A stretch of 35,281 bases of DNA. It comes from Candidatus Gottesmanbacteria bacterium RIFCSPLOWO2_01_FULL_43_11b. GTDB lineage: Bacteria; Patescibacteriota; Microgenomatia; UBA10105; UBA927. Every line of letters starts with the position of its first letter. Within the stretch, counting starts at the first letter, position 1. The stretch is from the NCBI GenBank assembly GCA_001780985.1, contig MFJV01000001.1, positions 784,829-820,109 on the forward strand. Direction: 5' to 3'. The notes under the pieces are model-generated. The model was not told the origin of the DNA and searched no databases. It worked only from the letters and a program-made list of their open reading frames with translations. Shown piece after piece: positions 15,022-25,880 of the stretch. A program made the translations under genes and the position numbers.

Positions 15022-16529
15022 AATGGTTGAAAACAAACCTTTGGTTTTTCATAGTTATCTTTCTCTGTGGTCTTGTCCTCTGGCCGCTACTCCGTGACGG
15101 ATTTTTTGTATCCGATGACGGAGACTGGATGATAATCCGTTTCTCTGCATTTTTTCAAAGCTTTCGGGAAGGGCAGTTTCCGGTCCGGTACCTGGGTCGC
15201 TTAAATTATGAATACGGCTATCCTGTTTCAAACTTTCTCTATCCCGGATTTCTTTACCTGGGATCGTTCATCCGCGCTTTGGGTGTTTCATTTGTCGACA
15301 CGGTAAAAATTATTTTTGCAGGTTCTGTTATCGGAGCCGGTTGGTTTATATTTTTATGGCTTCGGCGGTGGTTCCGGCCGCTTTCAAGTATTATCGGGAC
15401 AGCAGCGTTTGTTTTTTCACCATATCTCCTCTTTGATCTCTACAAACGGGGATCGGTCGGTGAAATTCTTGCGTTTTTCCCGGCAGCAATGGGATTATTT
15501 GCCATTGAAAAAAAGCAAAGACTCCTTCTGGGACTTTCTGTTGCACTTCTCGTCGTAAGTCACAACACGCTCGCCATGCTCTTTTTAGCAGTATTTCTTA
15601 TAAGAATTTTTTGGCTGAGAGCATACGAGTTGTTGCTGCCGATTGTTTTTGGGGCGGGTATGAGCGGATTTTTCTGGCTTCCTGCTCTCTTTGAGAGACA
15701 ATTTGTCTTGTTTGATAGCGTTGTAGTTGCAAATCCTCACGCCTACTTTGTTGAGTCGGGTATGCTTTTGGGAATCTCCGCCCTCATTGCTTTTATTTTA
15801 GCGTTAATAGTTAAATCAAAAGTTTCTCTTTCCGACCGCCGGTTTATAACTGTTCTTTTTATTGTTTCGACATTACTCGCCACACCTCTTGCGTCAAATA
15901 TTTGGAACATTGAAATTCTCGCAAAGATTGTTCAATTTCCGTATAGATTCCTTTCCCTCTCCGTGGTTTTTGGTGCATGGCTCGTTTCTTATGTATTTGA
16001 ACATATATCGAAGTGGCGATGGCAATGTACGGTCCTCTTTGGTTTATTTTGGATAATGTCACTTGTATCGACATTTAATTCAATTGTTGTGACAAATAAA
16101 CCGGAAGGATTTTACACAACCAATGAGGGGACAACGACTGTTGCAAATGAATATATGCCGATTTGGGTTAGCGAACCGCCCACTGAACGGCCGGGAGCAA
16201 AATTTGAAGTAGTCGCAGGAGATGCCACGGTTACCCCGATTGCCATGACAACACAAAAATTCATAGCAGATATTGAAGCCCAAGATGTAAGTACTATTCA
16301 AATGAACGCGCTTTATTATCCGGGATGGGGAGTGACTGTTAATGGTATCCGCGTACCCGTTCTTTTTGATAATCCAAAAGGAGTTATGCAGGTTGAAGTT
16401 CCTGCAGGTACACACCAGCTCGTTGCTGAGTTTCGTGAAACTCCGGCACGATTTGCCGCTGACATTGTTTCTGTCGTATCATGCATTCTCCTCATCGTAA
16501 TTCTACGCTACACTGGAGGAAAGATATGA
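15018..16529 (+). CDS. PTPS-related / YfhO-like GT-C membrane protein
   Basis: GFFVSDDGDWMIIRFSAFFQSFREGQFPVRYLGRLNYEYGYPVSNFLYP; C-terminal YYPGWGVTVNG..VPAGTHQLVAEFRETP. Confidence 0.75.
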   Translation: MKWLKTNLWFFIVIFLCGLVLWPLLRDGFFVSDDGDWMIIRFSAFFQSFREGQFPVRYLGRLNYEYGYPVSNFLYPGFLYLGSFIRALGVSFVDTVKIIFAGSVIGAGWFIFLWLRRWFRPLSSIIGTAAFVFSPYLLFDLYKRGSVGEILAFFPAAMGLFAIEKKQRLLLGLSVALLVVSHNTLAMLFLAVFLIRIFWLRAYELLLPIVFGAGMSGFFWLPALFERQFVLFDSVVVANPHAYFVESGMLLGISALIAFILALIVKSKVSLSDRRFITVLFIVSTLLATPLASNIWNIEILAKIVQFPYRFLSLSVVFGAWLVSYVFEHISKWRWQCTVLFGLFWIMSLVSTFNSIVVTNKPEGFYTTNEGTTTVANEYMPIWVSEPPTERPGAKFEVVAGDATVTPIAMTTQKFIADIEAQDVSTIQMNALYYPGWGVTVNGIRVPVLFDNPKGVMQVEVPAGTHQLVAEFRETPARFAADIVSVVSCILLIVILRYTGGKI

Positions 16530-18085
16530 AGCGACACATTTTACCCATTTTATTTATTCTCATTCTTTCTTGGTGGGCGATTCGGCCGCTCATAACCGCC
16601 GGATTTTTTCCGATGCACGATGATACCCAAGTCGGACGTGTGGTAGTAATGGGAAACGCTTTGCGGAACGGTCAATTTCCGGTGCGATGGGTGTCGGATT
16701 TAGGCTATGGATACGGTTACCCGATTTTTAACTTCTACGGACCGCTGCCGTACTACGTCGGCGGATTACTTTATGCAATAGGATTTTCAGGTTTAACTGC
16801 AACAAAGATTATGTTTGCACTTGGCATTCTTCTTCCGGCTCTAACGACGTACATAGCGCTTTTTCCCTTTGTCGGCCGGCTCGGTGCAACTGTTGGCAGT
16901 GTATTTTATCTTTATGCACCGTATCATGCTGTGCAAATGTACGTTCGTGGTGCAGTCGGTGAATTTTGGACGCTTATCTTCTTCCCGCTTATTCTATTCG
17001 GAATACAAAAAAAATCCGGAATCATCGGAGGCATTGGTCTTGCAGGGGTCATTCTATCTCATACACTCCTTGGCTATGCGACGACATTATTTCTTATTGT
17101 TGGCCTGATTTTCAAAAAATATCACGTATCACTGTTACTTTTGGGTTTAGGATTATCGGCTTTTTTCTGGTTACCGGCCATAACTGAAATGCGCTATACG
17201 AATGTTGCTGCGCAAATCGGTCCGACCGCAAATTTTGCGGATCATTTCGTTTGTCCGGGAGAGCTTTGGAGTTCTCCGTGGGGATTCGGTGGTTCAAGCC
17301 CGGGGTGTCTTGACGGTATCTCATTTAAACTCGGTAAAATCCATATAATTGCCGCAGCTGTTGGTTTAGTGGTCCGTCCGTTATGGGCAGGACTTCTCAT
17401 CGTAGTCCTGTCAATATTTTTCTTACTCCCTCAATCAGAGTTTATCTGGAGGAGTATTCCCGGATTTTCTTACCTGCAGTATCCATGGCGGTTTCTTACC
17501 CTTGCAACATTTGGTCTTTCAATATTATCCGCAAATGCGATTGCAATAAGTAGGTATTTTTTCATCCGTTGGGGGATTGGAACTACTCTTATAGTTTTTG
17601 TCATCATGCTTGAGGCAAAGTGGTTTGCACCGCAGTTTACATACGCAAAACCAGCAGCGGATTTTGAAACAACTGAAGAATTGCGGTATCGCGTTTCAAA
17701 GATTTCCGATGAATATTTACCGCCCGATATTATTCGGCCGACTAATGTAACTGGGATTGCAGGCGCTGCAATAAGAGAAACTGGAGAGCTTGAGGTCGGA
17801 ACTGATATAGATAAAGAAACATACAAAAAATTTCAACTCTTTTCAAAAGGCAGCCGAAAAATTACCGTTGCCCGGGCGTATTTTCCGGGTTGGCACTATT
17901 TAGTCAACGGAAAAGAAACAATCGAATACCTTGACCGGGGACTTCCTGTTCTTTCAATTCCCGAAGGAGAATCTGTTGTCGAGATGCGCTTTACAAATAC
18001 CCCGATACGGACATTGGCAAATACCGTGACACTATTGGTTATCGTTTGGCTCATCTATACCTATGGTAAAAAAACCCACGCTTAA
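16526..18085 (+). CDS. PTPS-related / YfhO-like GT-C membrane protein
   Basis: GFFPMHDDTQVGRVVVMGNALRNGQFPVRWVSDLGYGYGYPIFNFYGPLPYY; C-terminal YFPGWHYLVNG; GGAGG SD before ATG 16526. Confidence 0.75.
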   Translation: MKRHILPILFILILSWWAIRPLITAGFFPMHDDTQVGRVVVMGNALRNGQFPVRWVSDLGYGYGYPIFNFYGPLPYYVGGLLYAIGFSGLTATKIMFALGILLPALTTYIALFPFVGRLGATVGSVFYLYAPYHAVQMYVRGAVGEFWTLIFFPLILFGIQKKSGIIGGIGLAGVILSHTLLGYATTLFLIVGLIFKKYHVSLLLLGLGLSAFFWLPAITEMRYTNVAAQIGPTANFADHFVCPGELWSSPWGFGGSSPGCLDGISFKLGKIHIIAAAVGLVVRPLWAGLLIVVLSIFFLLPQSEFIWRSIPGFSYLQYPWRFLTLATFGLSILSANAIAISRYFFIRWGIGTTLIVFVIMLEAKWFAPQFTYAKPAADFETTEELRYRVSKISDEYLPPDIIRPTNVTGIAGAAIRETGELEVGTDIDKETYKKFQLFSKGSRKITVARAYFPGWHYLVNGKETIEYLDRGLPVLSIPEGESVVEMRFTNTPIRTLANTVTLLVIVWLIYTYGKKTHA

Positions 18086-18809
18086 TATCTGCATACCGGT
18101 TTATAACGAAGAAGCGGAACTTCGTACAAGCGTTCTTACGCTTGCGACATTCCTTACCCATAATCTTGCCGATTTTGCATGGGATATTACGATAATTGAT
18201 AACGCATCAACGGATAAAACATTTGAGATAGCAAAGCAGCTGTCGAGGCAAACATCACGTGTGAACGCCTTTCACCTTGATATGAAAGGAAGAGGGAGGG
18301 CAGTTAAATACGCATGGAGACATAGCAATCACGACATTGTCGCCTATCTTGACGTTGATTTATCGACAGACCTTAAACACCTCCCGCCTCTGGTTCGATC
18401 GTTAACACGGGGCTACGACATTGCGATAGGTTCAAGGAATGCCCGGGGGTCACGGGTTTTCGGAAGAAACGCCTTACGCACGATTACCTCGAAAGCCTAT
18501 ATGACACTTATTAAAATCATGTTTTTTGTTCATTTTAGTGATGCACAGTGCGGATTTAAGGCAGTGACAAGAAGAGTTGTCCGGGATATTCTCCCGCATA
18601 TCGATGATAATGAATGGTTTTTTGACACAGAGCTTCTCCTCATTTCGGAAAAACGGGGGGTACGGATTTATGAGGAGCCGGTAACCTGGATAGATAACCC
18701 CGGTTCAACCGTCCGTGTCTGGAAAACAGCACTGGGGGATCTTAAGGGACTATGGCGTATGTACTGGACCAGACCATGGCGAAAAATTCACTCCTATGCA
18801 AGACATTGA
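18063..18809 (+). CDS. GT2 glycosyltransferase, DPM1/ALG5-like polyprenyl-phosphate glycosyltransferase
   Basis: LNICIPVYNEEAELRTSV...YLDVDLSTDLKHLPPLV...GSRNARGSRV..DAQCGFKAVTR..WFFDTELLL. Confidence 0.85.
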   Translation: MVKKPTLNICIPVYNEEAELRTSVLTLATFLTHNLADFAWDITIIDNASTDKTFEIAKQLSRQTSRVNAFHLDMKGRGRAVKYAWRHSNHDIVAYLDVDLSTDLKHLPPLVRSLTRGYDIAIGSRNARGSRVFGRNALRTITSKAYMTLIKIMFFVHFSDAQCGFKAVTRRVVRDILPHIDDNEWFFDTELLLISEKRGVRIYEEPVTWIDNPGSTVRVWKTALGDLKGLWRMYWTRPWRKIHSYARH

Positions 18810-20238
18810 TATAGCATTAATTAAAAGAAAGTCGATTACAGGAATTATTGCGTTTACTTCGCGAACGTTTTTTCTGCAGATAGTTGCATTCGCGGGGACT
18901 TTTCTTTTAACAATTTTTCTTTCACCGGCCTCATTTGGACTTTTCTACATTGTCTCGGCAATTATTGCATTCCTCGGATATTTTTCGGATATCGGACTCG
19001 CTGCTGCGTTGGTTCAAAAAAAAGAAGACCTCCACCGCGAGGATTTAGTAACAACGTTTACCATTCAGCAGGTGCTCGTAGGGATAATGGTGATCCTGGC
19101 AGTTGCGGCATCGGGCCCGGTTGCTTCGTTTTACCGGCTTGATGAAAGCGGCATCCTTCTCTACCAGGCACTCGTTGCAGGTTTTTTTCTCTCATCTCTT
19201 AAAACAATTCCGTCAATTCTTTTAGAGCGCTCACTCGATTTTCAAAAACTCGTGATTCCTACCATGGTTGAAACGCTCCTCTTTTACATAGTTGCAGTCA
19301 TTTTAGCCTGGAAAGGATTTGGAGTAACGAGTTTTACCTGGGCAGTACTTGCGCGAGGAGTATCCGGTTTAGTGGTTATGTATTTGATTGCCCCGTGGAA
19401 AATTGGTTGGGGATTTTCAAAAAAATCAGCACGGAGCCTCCTTCATTTCGGCGTACCGTTTCAACTCAACTCATTCCTTGCCCTCATTAAAGACGATCTC
19501 ATGATTGTTTTCCTGGGTAAGGTGTTACCTCTTTCCCACGTCGGCTACCTGGGGTGGGCGAAAAAATGGGCAGAGGTACCGTTGCGGCTTATTATGGATA
19601 GTGTTATTAGAGTAACCTTCCCGGCATTTTCCCGTATACAGCATGACATAAAAGTTTTAGGATCAGCTCTTGAAAAAACGCTCTTCGGTCTTGCAGCAAC
19701 TATTTTCCCCATAACCATCGCACTTATATTTTTCATCAAACCCCTCATTGCCGTTATTCCCAAATATGAAAAATGGGAACCGGCAGTTTTTGCTTTTTAC
19801 TTGTTTGCAGTTACGTCAGCAATTGCAAGTTTATCAACGCCACTTACCAACGCATTTAATGCAGTCGGAAAAATAAAAATAACACTCGGACTTATGATCT
19901 TTTGGACTATATCAACATGGATACTCACGGTGGCGTTACTGCCTTCGCAAGGGTTTCTTGCGTTCGCCATCGCTACATTTTTAGTGTCGTTTTCGATTGT
20001 TGCGGTTATTCAACTCATGAAAAAAATTGCACCTTTTCAGTTCATGTCAGCAATTAAGATTCCGCTTCTGTCTTGTTTCGTCCAAATACTTTGGTATACG
20101 CTCTTTTTGAGAATCTCACCGCTATCTCTCTGGCAGCTCATAATTATTGGAGGAAGCGGTGTTATACTGTATGCAGGCTTAGTCTGGACATTTGAGAGAG
20201 AGCGAATTGCCGGACTTTTGTCTAAAAAACACTCATGA
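18796..20238 (+). CDS. Oligosaccharide flippase (Wzx/polysaccharide biosynthesis family)
   Basis: Multi-TM; FLSPASFGLFYIVSAIIAFLGYFSDIGLAAALVQKKE and LLERSLDFQKL are typical of PST-family flippases; ATG 18796. Confidence 0.88.
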   Translation: MQDIDIALIKRKSITGIIAFTSRTFFLQIVAFAGTFLLTIFLSPASFGLFYIVSAIIAFLGYFSDIGLAAALVQKKEDLHREDLVTTFTIQQVLVGIMVILAVAASGPVASFYRLDESGILLYQALVAGFFLSSLKTIPSILLERSLDFQKLVIPTMVETLLFYIVAVILAWKGFGVTSFTWAVLARGVSGLVVMYLIAPWKIGWGFSKKSARSLLHFGVPFQLNSFLALIKDDLMIVFLGKVLPLSHVGYLGWAKKWAEVPLRLIMDSVIRVTFPAFSRIQHDIKVLGSALEKTLFGLAATIFPITIALIFFIKPLIAVIPKYEKWEPAVFAFYLFAVTSAIASLSTPLTNAFNAVGKIKITLGLMIFWTISTWILTVALLPSQGFLAFAIATFLVSFSIVAVIQLMKKIAPFQFMSAIKIPLLSCFVQILWYTLFLRISPLSLWQLIIIGGSGVILYAGLVWTFERERIAGLLSKKHS

Positions 20239-21140
20239 AAAAGACAATTAGTGTTGTTATCACTGCATTTAATGTCGGTAAAACTCTGGAGAGGACCCTC
20301 AAATCAGTTACGTGGGCTGATGAAATTATCGTGACAGACGGTTCATCGACAGATAATACTGCCTCAGTTGCCAGAAAATTCACGAAAAAAGTATTCACAC
20401 AACCCAACTATCCAATGCTTAATAAAAACAAAAATTACGGATTTACCAAAGCAACCGGTGATTGGATTTTATGTTTGGACTCCGATGAAGAAATACCGGC
20501 GGAACTTGCAAAAGAAATAAGACAAAAAATACAAAGCGACAACACGGTGGGTTATTGGATACCGCGGAAAAACATTATTTTTGGAAAATGGATTAAACAC
20601 GGACTTTGGTGGCCGGATAGACAGTTGAGACTCTTCCAACGCGGGAAAGGAAAGTACCCGGAAAAACACGTGCATGAATATATTTCCGTTGAAGGACCGA
20701 CTACAGATCTTTCCAATGTATACGTTCACTACAATTATGAAAGCATAGATATGTACTTATGGAAAATGCAGCATATATATACGGGAAGTGAGGTAGAAAA
20801 TTTTATTGCTGCCGGAAACGTAGTCCGCTGGTACGATGCTATCAGGTTCCCTGTGTCAGATTTTTTGAAAATTTACTTTGCACAGGAAGGCTATAAAGAC
20901 GGGCTGCATGGCTTAGTTCTTTCAATATTGCAGGCATTCTATTCATTTATTGTTTTTGCGAAGCTTTGGGAAAGACAAAAGTTTGATGATATCGATGTGC
21001 CACTCTCTGCATCAGTAACGGAACTTAAAGCTGTTGTGCGTGATACACGGTATTGGATTCTCACTTCAAAAATAAAACATACAGCATTCCCCAGGAGTCT
21101 TTGGTATAGAATTCTCCGAAGACTAACCACTTCATCATGA
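20235..21140 (+). CDS. GT2 glycosyltransferase, WaaE/KdtX-like
   Basis: ISVVITAFNVGKTLERTLKSVTWADEIIVTDGSSTDNT...LCLDSDEEIPAEL...WWPDRQLRLFQRGKGKYPEKHVHEYI. Confidence 0.88.
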   Translation: MKKTISVVITAFNVGKTLERTLKSVTWADEIIVTDGSSTDNTASVARKFTKKVFTQPNYPMLNKNKNYGFTKATGDWILCLDSDEEIPAELAKEIRQKIQSDNTVGYWIPRKNIIFGKWIKHGLWWPDRQLRLFQRGKGKYPEKHVHEYISVEGPTTDLSNVYVHYNYESIDMYLWKMQHIYTGSEVENFIAAGNVVRWYDAIRFPVSDFLKIYFAQEGYKDGLHGLVLSILQAFYSFIVFAKLWERQKFDDIDVPLSASVTELKAVVRDTRYWILTSKIKHTAFPRSLWYRILRRLTTSS

Positions 21141-22054
21141 AAAAACGGGTTTCAATAGTTATCGTTAATTGGAATGGATATGATGATACTGTCGTTGCGC
21201 TTAATTCCCTAAAAAAAATAGACAGAAGAGAGTATGAAGTTTCCGTCATTGTCGTTGACAACGGTTCGACGAATGATTCCGTATCCGTTATACAAAAATC
21301 ACATTCATGGGTTACGCTCATTGAAACGGGAAAAAATCTGGGATTCACCGGAGGCAATAACGTCGGTATCAAAGCGGCTATGAAGGATGGGGCAGACTTT
21401 GTGTGGCTTCTTAATAATGACATCGTCGCAGATAAAAGTGCATTGTCGATCCTTGAAGCATTTGAAGATTCTCACTGCGGCATTGCAGGATCTAAAATTT
21501 ATTTTGCACCAGGCAAGGAATATCATAAGGATTGGTACTCAAAGAATGAGCGGGGGAAAGTTTTCTGGTATGCAGGAGGAATTATTGATTGGGACAATAT
21601 GTACGCATCACACCGCGGTGTGGACGAAGTCGATGAGGGTCAATACGATACTACAGAAGAAACACCATTTATTACGGGTTGCTCAATGATGATAAAAAGG
21701 GAAGTAATTGAAACTATCGGGATTCTTGACGACAAGTTTTATTTATACCTTGAGGATTTGGATTTCTGTCTTCGGGCAAAACAGGCAGGGTATAAACTTC
21801 TGTATTTGCCAAAATCAATTATCTGGCACGTCAATGCCGGCTCATCCGGAGGACCGGGAAATCCCATGCATGAGTATTACCTGACCAGAAATAGATTACT
21901 TGTGGGTATGCGTTACGCGCCGATAAGGACGAAATTGGCTTTAGTGCGGGAGGCAATTCGTTTTCTTGCCGTAGGCTCCACGATAAAAAGAAAAGCAGTG
22001 TTGGATGCTTTAATTTGTAAATTCGGCAATCGGTATGAACCAAAAAAATTCTAA
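21137..22054 (+). CDS. GT2 glycosyltransferase, rhamnosyltransferase-like
   Basis: VSIVIVNWNGYDDTVVALNSL...WLLNNDIVADKSAL...GCSMMIKREVIETIG..YLYLEDLDFCLRAKQAGY. Confidence 0.88.
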   Translation: MKKRVSIVIVNWNGYDDTVVALNSLKKIDRREYEVSVIVVDNGSTNDSVSVIQKSHSWVTLIETGKNLGFTGGNNVGIKAAMKDGADFVWLLNNDIVADKSALSILEAFEDSHCGIAGSKIYFAPGKEYHKDWYSKNERGKVFWYAGGIIDWDNMYASHRGVDEVDEGQYDTTEETPFITGCSMMIKREVIETIGILDDKFYLYLEDLDFCLRAKQAGYKLLYLPKSIIWHVNAGSSGGPGNPMHEYYLTRNRLLVGMRYAPIRTKLALVREAIRFLAVGSTIKRKAVLDALICKFGNRYEPKKF

Positions 22055-22808
22055 AATTTCAGCAGTAGTTTTGACTAAAAACGACGAGGAGAAGATAAAA
22101 GAATGTCTCGAGAGTTTGCGGTGGGTTGATGAGGTTGTTTTAGTGGACAACGAATCAACGGATAAAACTCCTCAAATTGCCGTGAATATGGGAGCACAAG
22201 TCGTAACCGAAAGAGTACAGATTAATTTTTCAAAACTGCGTAATATCGGGAAAGAGAAAGCAACAGGAGAATTTCTATTGTACGTTGATAGCGACGAACG
22301 GGTAACTGCTGAACTTAAAGAGGAAATTCTTGATCGAGTTTCCAATTTTAATCCGGAAACTTCTCCCGTAGCATTTTTTATTACACGTAAAAATTATTAT
22401 TTAGGACGCCTGTGGCCGTATCGCGACCGCATGGAACGATTCTTTTGGAAAAGGGGACTCATAGAATGGGAAGGGAAACTCCATGAATCACCGAGAGTAA
22501 CCGGTAAAGTAGGACAGCTAAAAAGTCCGTTACTTCACTACACACACCGAACGCTTGAAGAAATGCTTGAAAAAACAAATCAGTGGTCGGAAATTGAAGC
22601 AGACCTTCGATTTCGCGCAAATCATCCTCCGATTGTTTTTTGGCGGCTTATCCGCGTCATTGCCTCAGCTTTTTTTGACTCTTTCATTAAACAGGGAGGG
22701 TGGCGGGCCGGTGTCACAGGTTGGATCGAGAGTATATTCCAATCCTACAGCGCATTCATTACCTACGCAAAATTATGGGAAAAACAGCAAGCCGCATCTG
22801 GCCGGTAG
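22035..22808 (+). CDS. GT2 glycosyltransferase, WaaE/KdtX-like
   Basis: ISAVVLTKNDEEKIKECLESLRWVDEVVLVDNESTDKT...LYVDSDERVTAEL. Confidence 0.88.
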   Translation: MNQKNSKISAVVLTKNDEEKIKECLESLRWVDEVVLVDNESTDKTPQIAVNMGAQVVTERVQINFSKLRNIGKEKATGEFLLYVDSDERVTAELKEEILDRVSNFNPETSPVAFFITRKNYYLGRLWPYRDRMERFFWKRGLIEWEGKLHESPRVTGKVGQLKSPLLHYTHRTLEEMLEKTNQWSEIEADLRFRANHPPIVFWRLIRVIASAFFDSFIKQGGWRAGVTGWIESIFQSYSAFITYAKLWEKQQAASGR

Positions 22809-24862
22809 TATTAATATTTTTTGCCTGGTTCATCTTCTCTTTTCCCTATTTTTTTAAGGGTTTAGTGCCGTTTCCTTCAAAATACCTCGTCACTTTTTTT
22901 CCACCATGGAATGCGTCCTACGGCATGCCTGTCAAGAACAATGCCATGCCGGATGTCATTACACAGATGTATCCGTGGAAAAAATTAACCGTTGATACGT
23001 GGAGGAACGGAGAAATACCGCTATGGAATCCGTATAGTTTTTCCGGAACACCACATCTAGGAAACTACCAGTCAGCAACGCTATCGCCATTTAATCTTTT
23101 ATTTTTCATATTTCGGGAAGTTGACGCATGGAGTTTACTGGTGCTATTGCAACCATTACTTGCGGGACTATTCATGTACATTTATCTGCGAAGTCTTGAG
23201 CGCTCACAAGCGGGGAGTCTAATCGGAAGTCTGGCGTTCATGTTCTGTGGTTTTTTGGTCGTTTGGATGGCCTACGGAACACTCGGTTATGCAGCTCTCT
23301 TTCTCCCTCTCATTTTGTGGGCAATACGGAAAAATAATGGGATTTTAGTTAGTATTGGTCTTGCGCTTTCGTTTGTTTCAGGACATTTCCAAATAAGTCT
23401 CTATGTAGCAGCAGTGTCACTTTTTTATGCTTTTTCTTTTAACCGATCGGCAATAAAGTTTATATTCTTTGGAATACTACTTGCGGCGCCACAAATTCTG
23501 CCCTCACTTGAGGTATATCAGAATTCGGGAAGATTTTTATCGCAAGGAGGCGAAATAATTCCCTGGCAATATCTGATTACGTTTGTTGCTCCTGATTTCT
23601 TCGGTAATCCCGTAACGCGTAATGATTGGTATGGTCACTATGCTGAATGGGCAGGGTTTGTTGGAGTTATACCCCTTATACTTGCTCTCTCCGCGATCGT
23701 CCAAAAGAAAGAAAAACAGGAGATTTTCTTCCTAACGACGCTCGTTGTTTCACTGATTCTTGCAACAACCCCTCTTTTATTTTTATTTAAGATACCGGCG
23801 CTATCAACAAGTGCAGCATCGAGAATTATTGTAATGGCGAGTTTCTCACTTAGCGTGCTGGCAAGTTTCGGAATGGATAAGAGAAAAAAAATAAAACCGC
23901 TAACTATCGGTATTTTTATTTTCCTTCTTTGTAGTTGGATAGCACTCCTATACTTTCATCCATTACCAGTAGATAAGCTTATCGTAGCGAAAAGAAATCT
24001 TATTTTGCCCAGCGCTCTTCTTGCCGCTAGCATCGTACTATTGTGGATTAAAAGATGGAAGAAACTTGTTTTTGCTGTTTTAATCGGACTTACTGTCTTT
24101 GACATGCTTCGATTTTCGATAAAATGGATGCCTTTTGATGAGCGCCAGTATGTCTACCCTGAAATGCCGGTGATAACATTTTTGAAAAGCCGCGTAGGAT
24201 ACGATAGAGTATTCGGAAATTTCGGGAATGAACTCGCAACATATTTTGGTATCTCTTCTCTTGAGGGATATGATGCCGTGTATCAAAAGCGTTACGGAGA
24301 ATTTATTTCAACGTTCCATGACGGCAAGATCGGAGATCTTGCCCGGTCGGTGGTTCTTGTCGATAAGCAAGGCAAGTTAACGGAGGATATGCTTCAACTT
24401 CTTGGAGTGAGATATATTCTTCATCGAGTTAGTGACGGCAGGAATATCTGGGCATATCCGTTTTGGAATTATCCTCATTACGTTCAAATTTATAAAGATG
24501 ACGTGTATGAGGTATATGAAAATACCCGTGCATATCCGCGAGCATTTCTTACATCGAATTTTGAATCTGTCGAAGGTGAAACAACAATTGAACTATATAG
24601 ACCTACCCGGGTGAGAATCAGAACAAAGAGTGATTCGCCAAAAGAGTTATTTTTGTCCGATACATATGATGCAGGCTGGCAAGTAACAATTGACGGGAAA
24701 CCGGACAAAATACTTCAATCAAAATATGCATTCCGACAGGTTTCGGTTCCGGAAGGAGAACATAGTGTAGAATTTACGTATAGACCAAAAAGTTTTATTT
24801 TGGGTGTGTGGCTTGCAATAGTAAGTTTAATTCTTATTTTCTATGCGCATAGGTTTTCATAA
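22775..24862 (+). CDS. YfhO family GT-C membrane protein (paralogue A)
   Basis: PFPSKYLVTFFPPWN...DVITQMYPWKKLTVDTWRNGEIPLWNPYSFSGTPHLGNYQSATLSP; C-terminal DTYDAGWQVTIDGKPDKILQSKYAFRQVSVPEGEHSVEFTYRPKSF; ATG 22775. Confidence 0.85.
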   Translation: MGKTASRIWPVVLIFFAWFIFSFPYFFKGLVPFPSKYLVTFFPPWNASYGMPVKNNAMPDVITQMYPWKKLTVDTWRNGEIPLWNPYSFSGTPHLGNYQSATLSPFNLLFFIFREVDAWSLLVLLQPLLAGLFMYIYLRSLERSQAGSLIGSLAFMFCGFLVVWMAYGTLGYAALFLPLILWAIRKNNGILVSIGLALSFVSGHFQISLYVAAVSLFYAFSFNRSAIKFIFFGILLAAPQILPSLEVYQNSGRFLSQGGEIIPWQYLITFVAPDFFGNPVTRNDWYGHYAEWAGFVGVIPLILALSAIVQKKEKQEIFFLTTLVVSLILATTPLLFLFKIPALSTSAASRIIVMASFSLSVLASFGMDKRKKIKPLTIGIFIFLLCSWIALLYFHPLPVDKLIVAKRNLILPSALLAASIVLLWIKRWKKLVFAVLIGLTVFDMLRFSIKWMPFDERQYVYPEMPVITFLKSRVGYDRVFGNFGNELATYFGISSLEGYDAVYQKRYGEFISTFHDGKIGDLARSVVLVDKQGKLTEDMLQLLGVRYILHRVSDGRNIWAYPFWNYPHYVQIYKDDVYEVYENTRAYPRAFLTSNFESVEGETTIELYRPTRVRIRTKSDSPKELFLSDTYDAGWQVTIDGKPDKILQSKYAFRQVSVPEGEHSVEFTYRPKSFILGVWLAIVSLILIFYAHRFS

Positions 24863-25880
24863 TCCATATTTTAACGGCTTCGGCGGCGGGGAGCGCTATA
24901 CGCTGACTCTTGCTTCACATTGGTCAAAAAGTCATGATGTGGTGCTTTTTTGGGATGATGATATAAGAAAAGAAGCGCTAAAAAGATTCGATACTGATCT
25001 TTCGAGGGTAAAAATTGTTCAAAATATTTTTCGGGGTAAAAATTTACTCCAAAAATTATTTAATTCCCGTCAATATGATCTCATTTTCTTTTTAAGTGAC
25101 GGGAGCGTGCCTACAACGTTTGCAAAACATAACATACTCCATTTTCAAGTCCCTTTTAAAAGTGTTGAAGCAAATCTGTTTAAGCTTTCCCGTTTCAGAG
25201 CGATCGTATGCAATTCTTTTTTTACAAAAGTTAATCTCGATCCTATTGTTAGTGAACGGGCAACGGTTATTTATCCGCCTGTTAATTTAGAAAAGCTCCG
25301 TCCAGGCAAAAAGAAAAAACAAATTCTTTCCGTGGGTAGGTTCAGTACAGCAAAAAAAATGCAGATTCTTATTGAGACTTTTCGAACCGGATATAAAGCA
25401 GGCAGATTGAATAACTGGAGTTTATTTCTTGCAGGGGGACTCCTCGACAGCGACAGTGACTTTTTCTCATCTCTCAAAACACTATCTTCCGGCTTACCGA
25501 TTAAATTTCTTCCAAATGTTTCTTACTCGAAACTTGTAGAATTATACGGGAGTTCGATGATCTACTGGCATGCAACGGGATACGGAGAGTCAGATCCAAC
25601 ACAAGCAGAGCACTTTGGCATATCAACAGTTGAGGCTATGGCATCGGGCTGCATCCCGGTGGTTTTTGACGGCGGAGGTTTACCTGAAATCGTGACGCAC
25701 AAGAAAAACGGATTTTTGTGGAGCACCACAGGGGAACTTCTGGATTATACGGTTGCACTTGAATCAAAAAATGTGTTACGGACAACATTGCAAAAAGAAG
25801 CTATACAAACATCTAAAAAGTTTAACGAAAAAAAGTTTATCCAATCGTTTAATGAGTTATTGAACAAAATTACTAAATGA
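24843..25880 (+). CDS. GT4 glycosyltransferase, ALG11-like
   Basis: MRIGFHNPYFNGFGGGERYTLTLA...HFGISTVEAMASGCIPVVFDGGGLPEIV (GT-B, E..E signature). Confidence 0.88.
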   Translation: MRIGFHNPYFNGFGGGERYTLTLASHWSKSHDVVLFWDDDIRKEALKRFDTDLSRVKIVQNIFRGKNLLQKLFNSRQYDLIFFLSDGSVPTTFAKHNILHFQVPFKSVEANLFKLSRFRAIVCNSFFTKVNLDPIVSERATVIYPPVNLEKLRPGKKKKQILSVGRFSTAKKMQILIETFRTGYKAGRLNNWSLFLAGGLLDSDSDFFSSLKTLSSGLPIKFLPNVSYSKLVELYGSSMIYWHATGYGESDPTQAEHFGISTVEAMASGCIPVVFDGGGLPEIVTHKKNGFLWSTTGELLDYTVALESKNVLRTTLQKEAIQTSKKFNEKKFIQSFNELLNKITK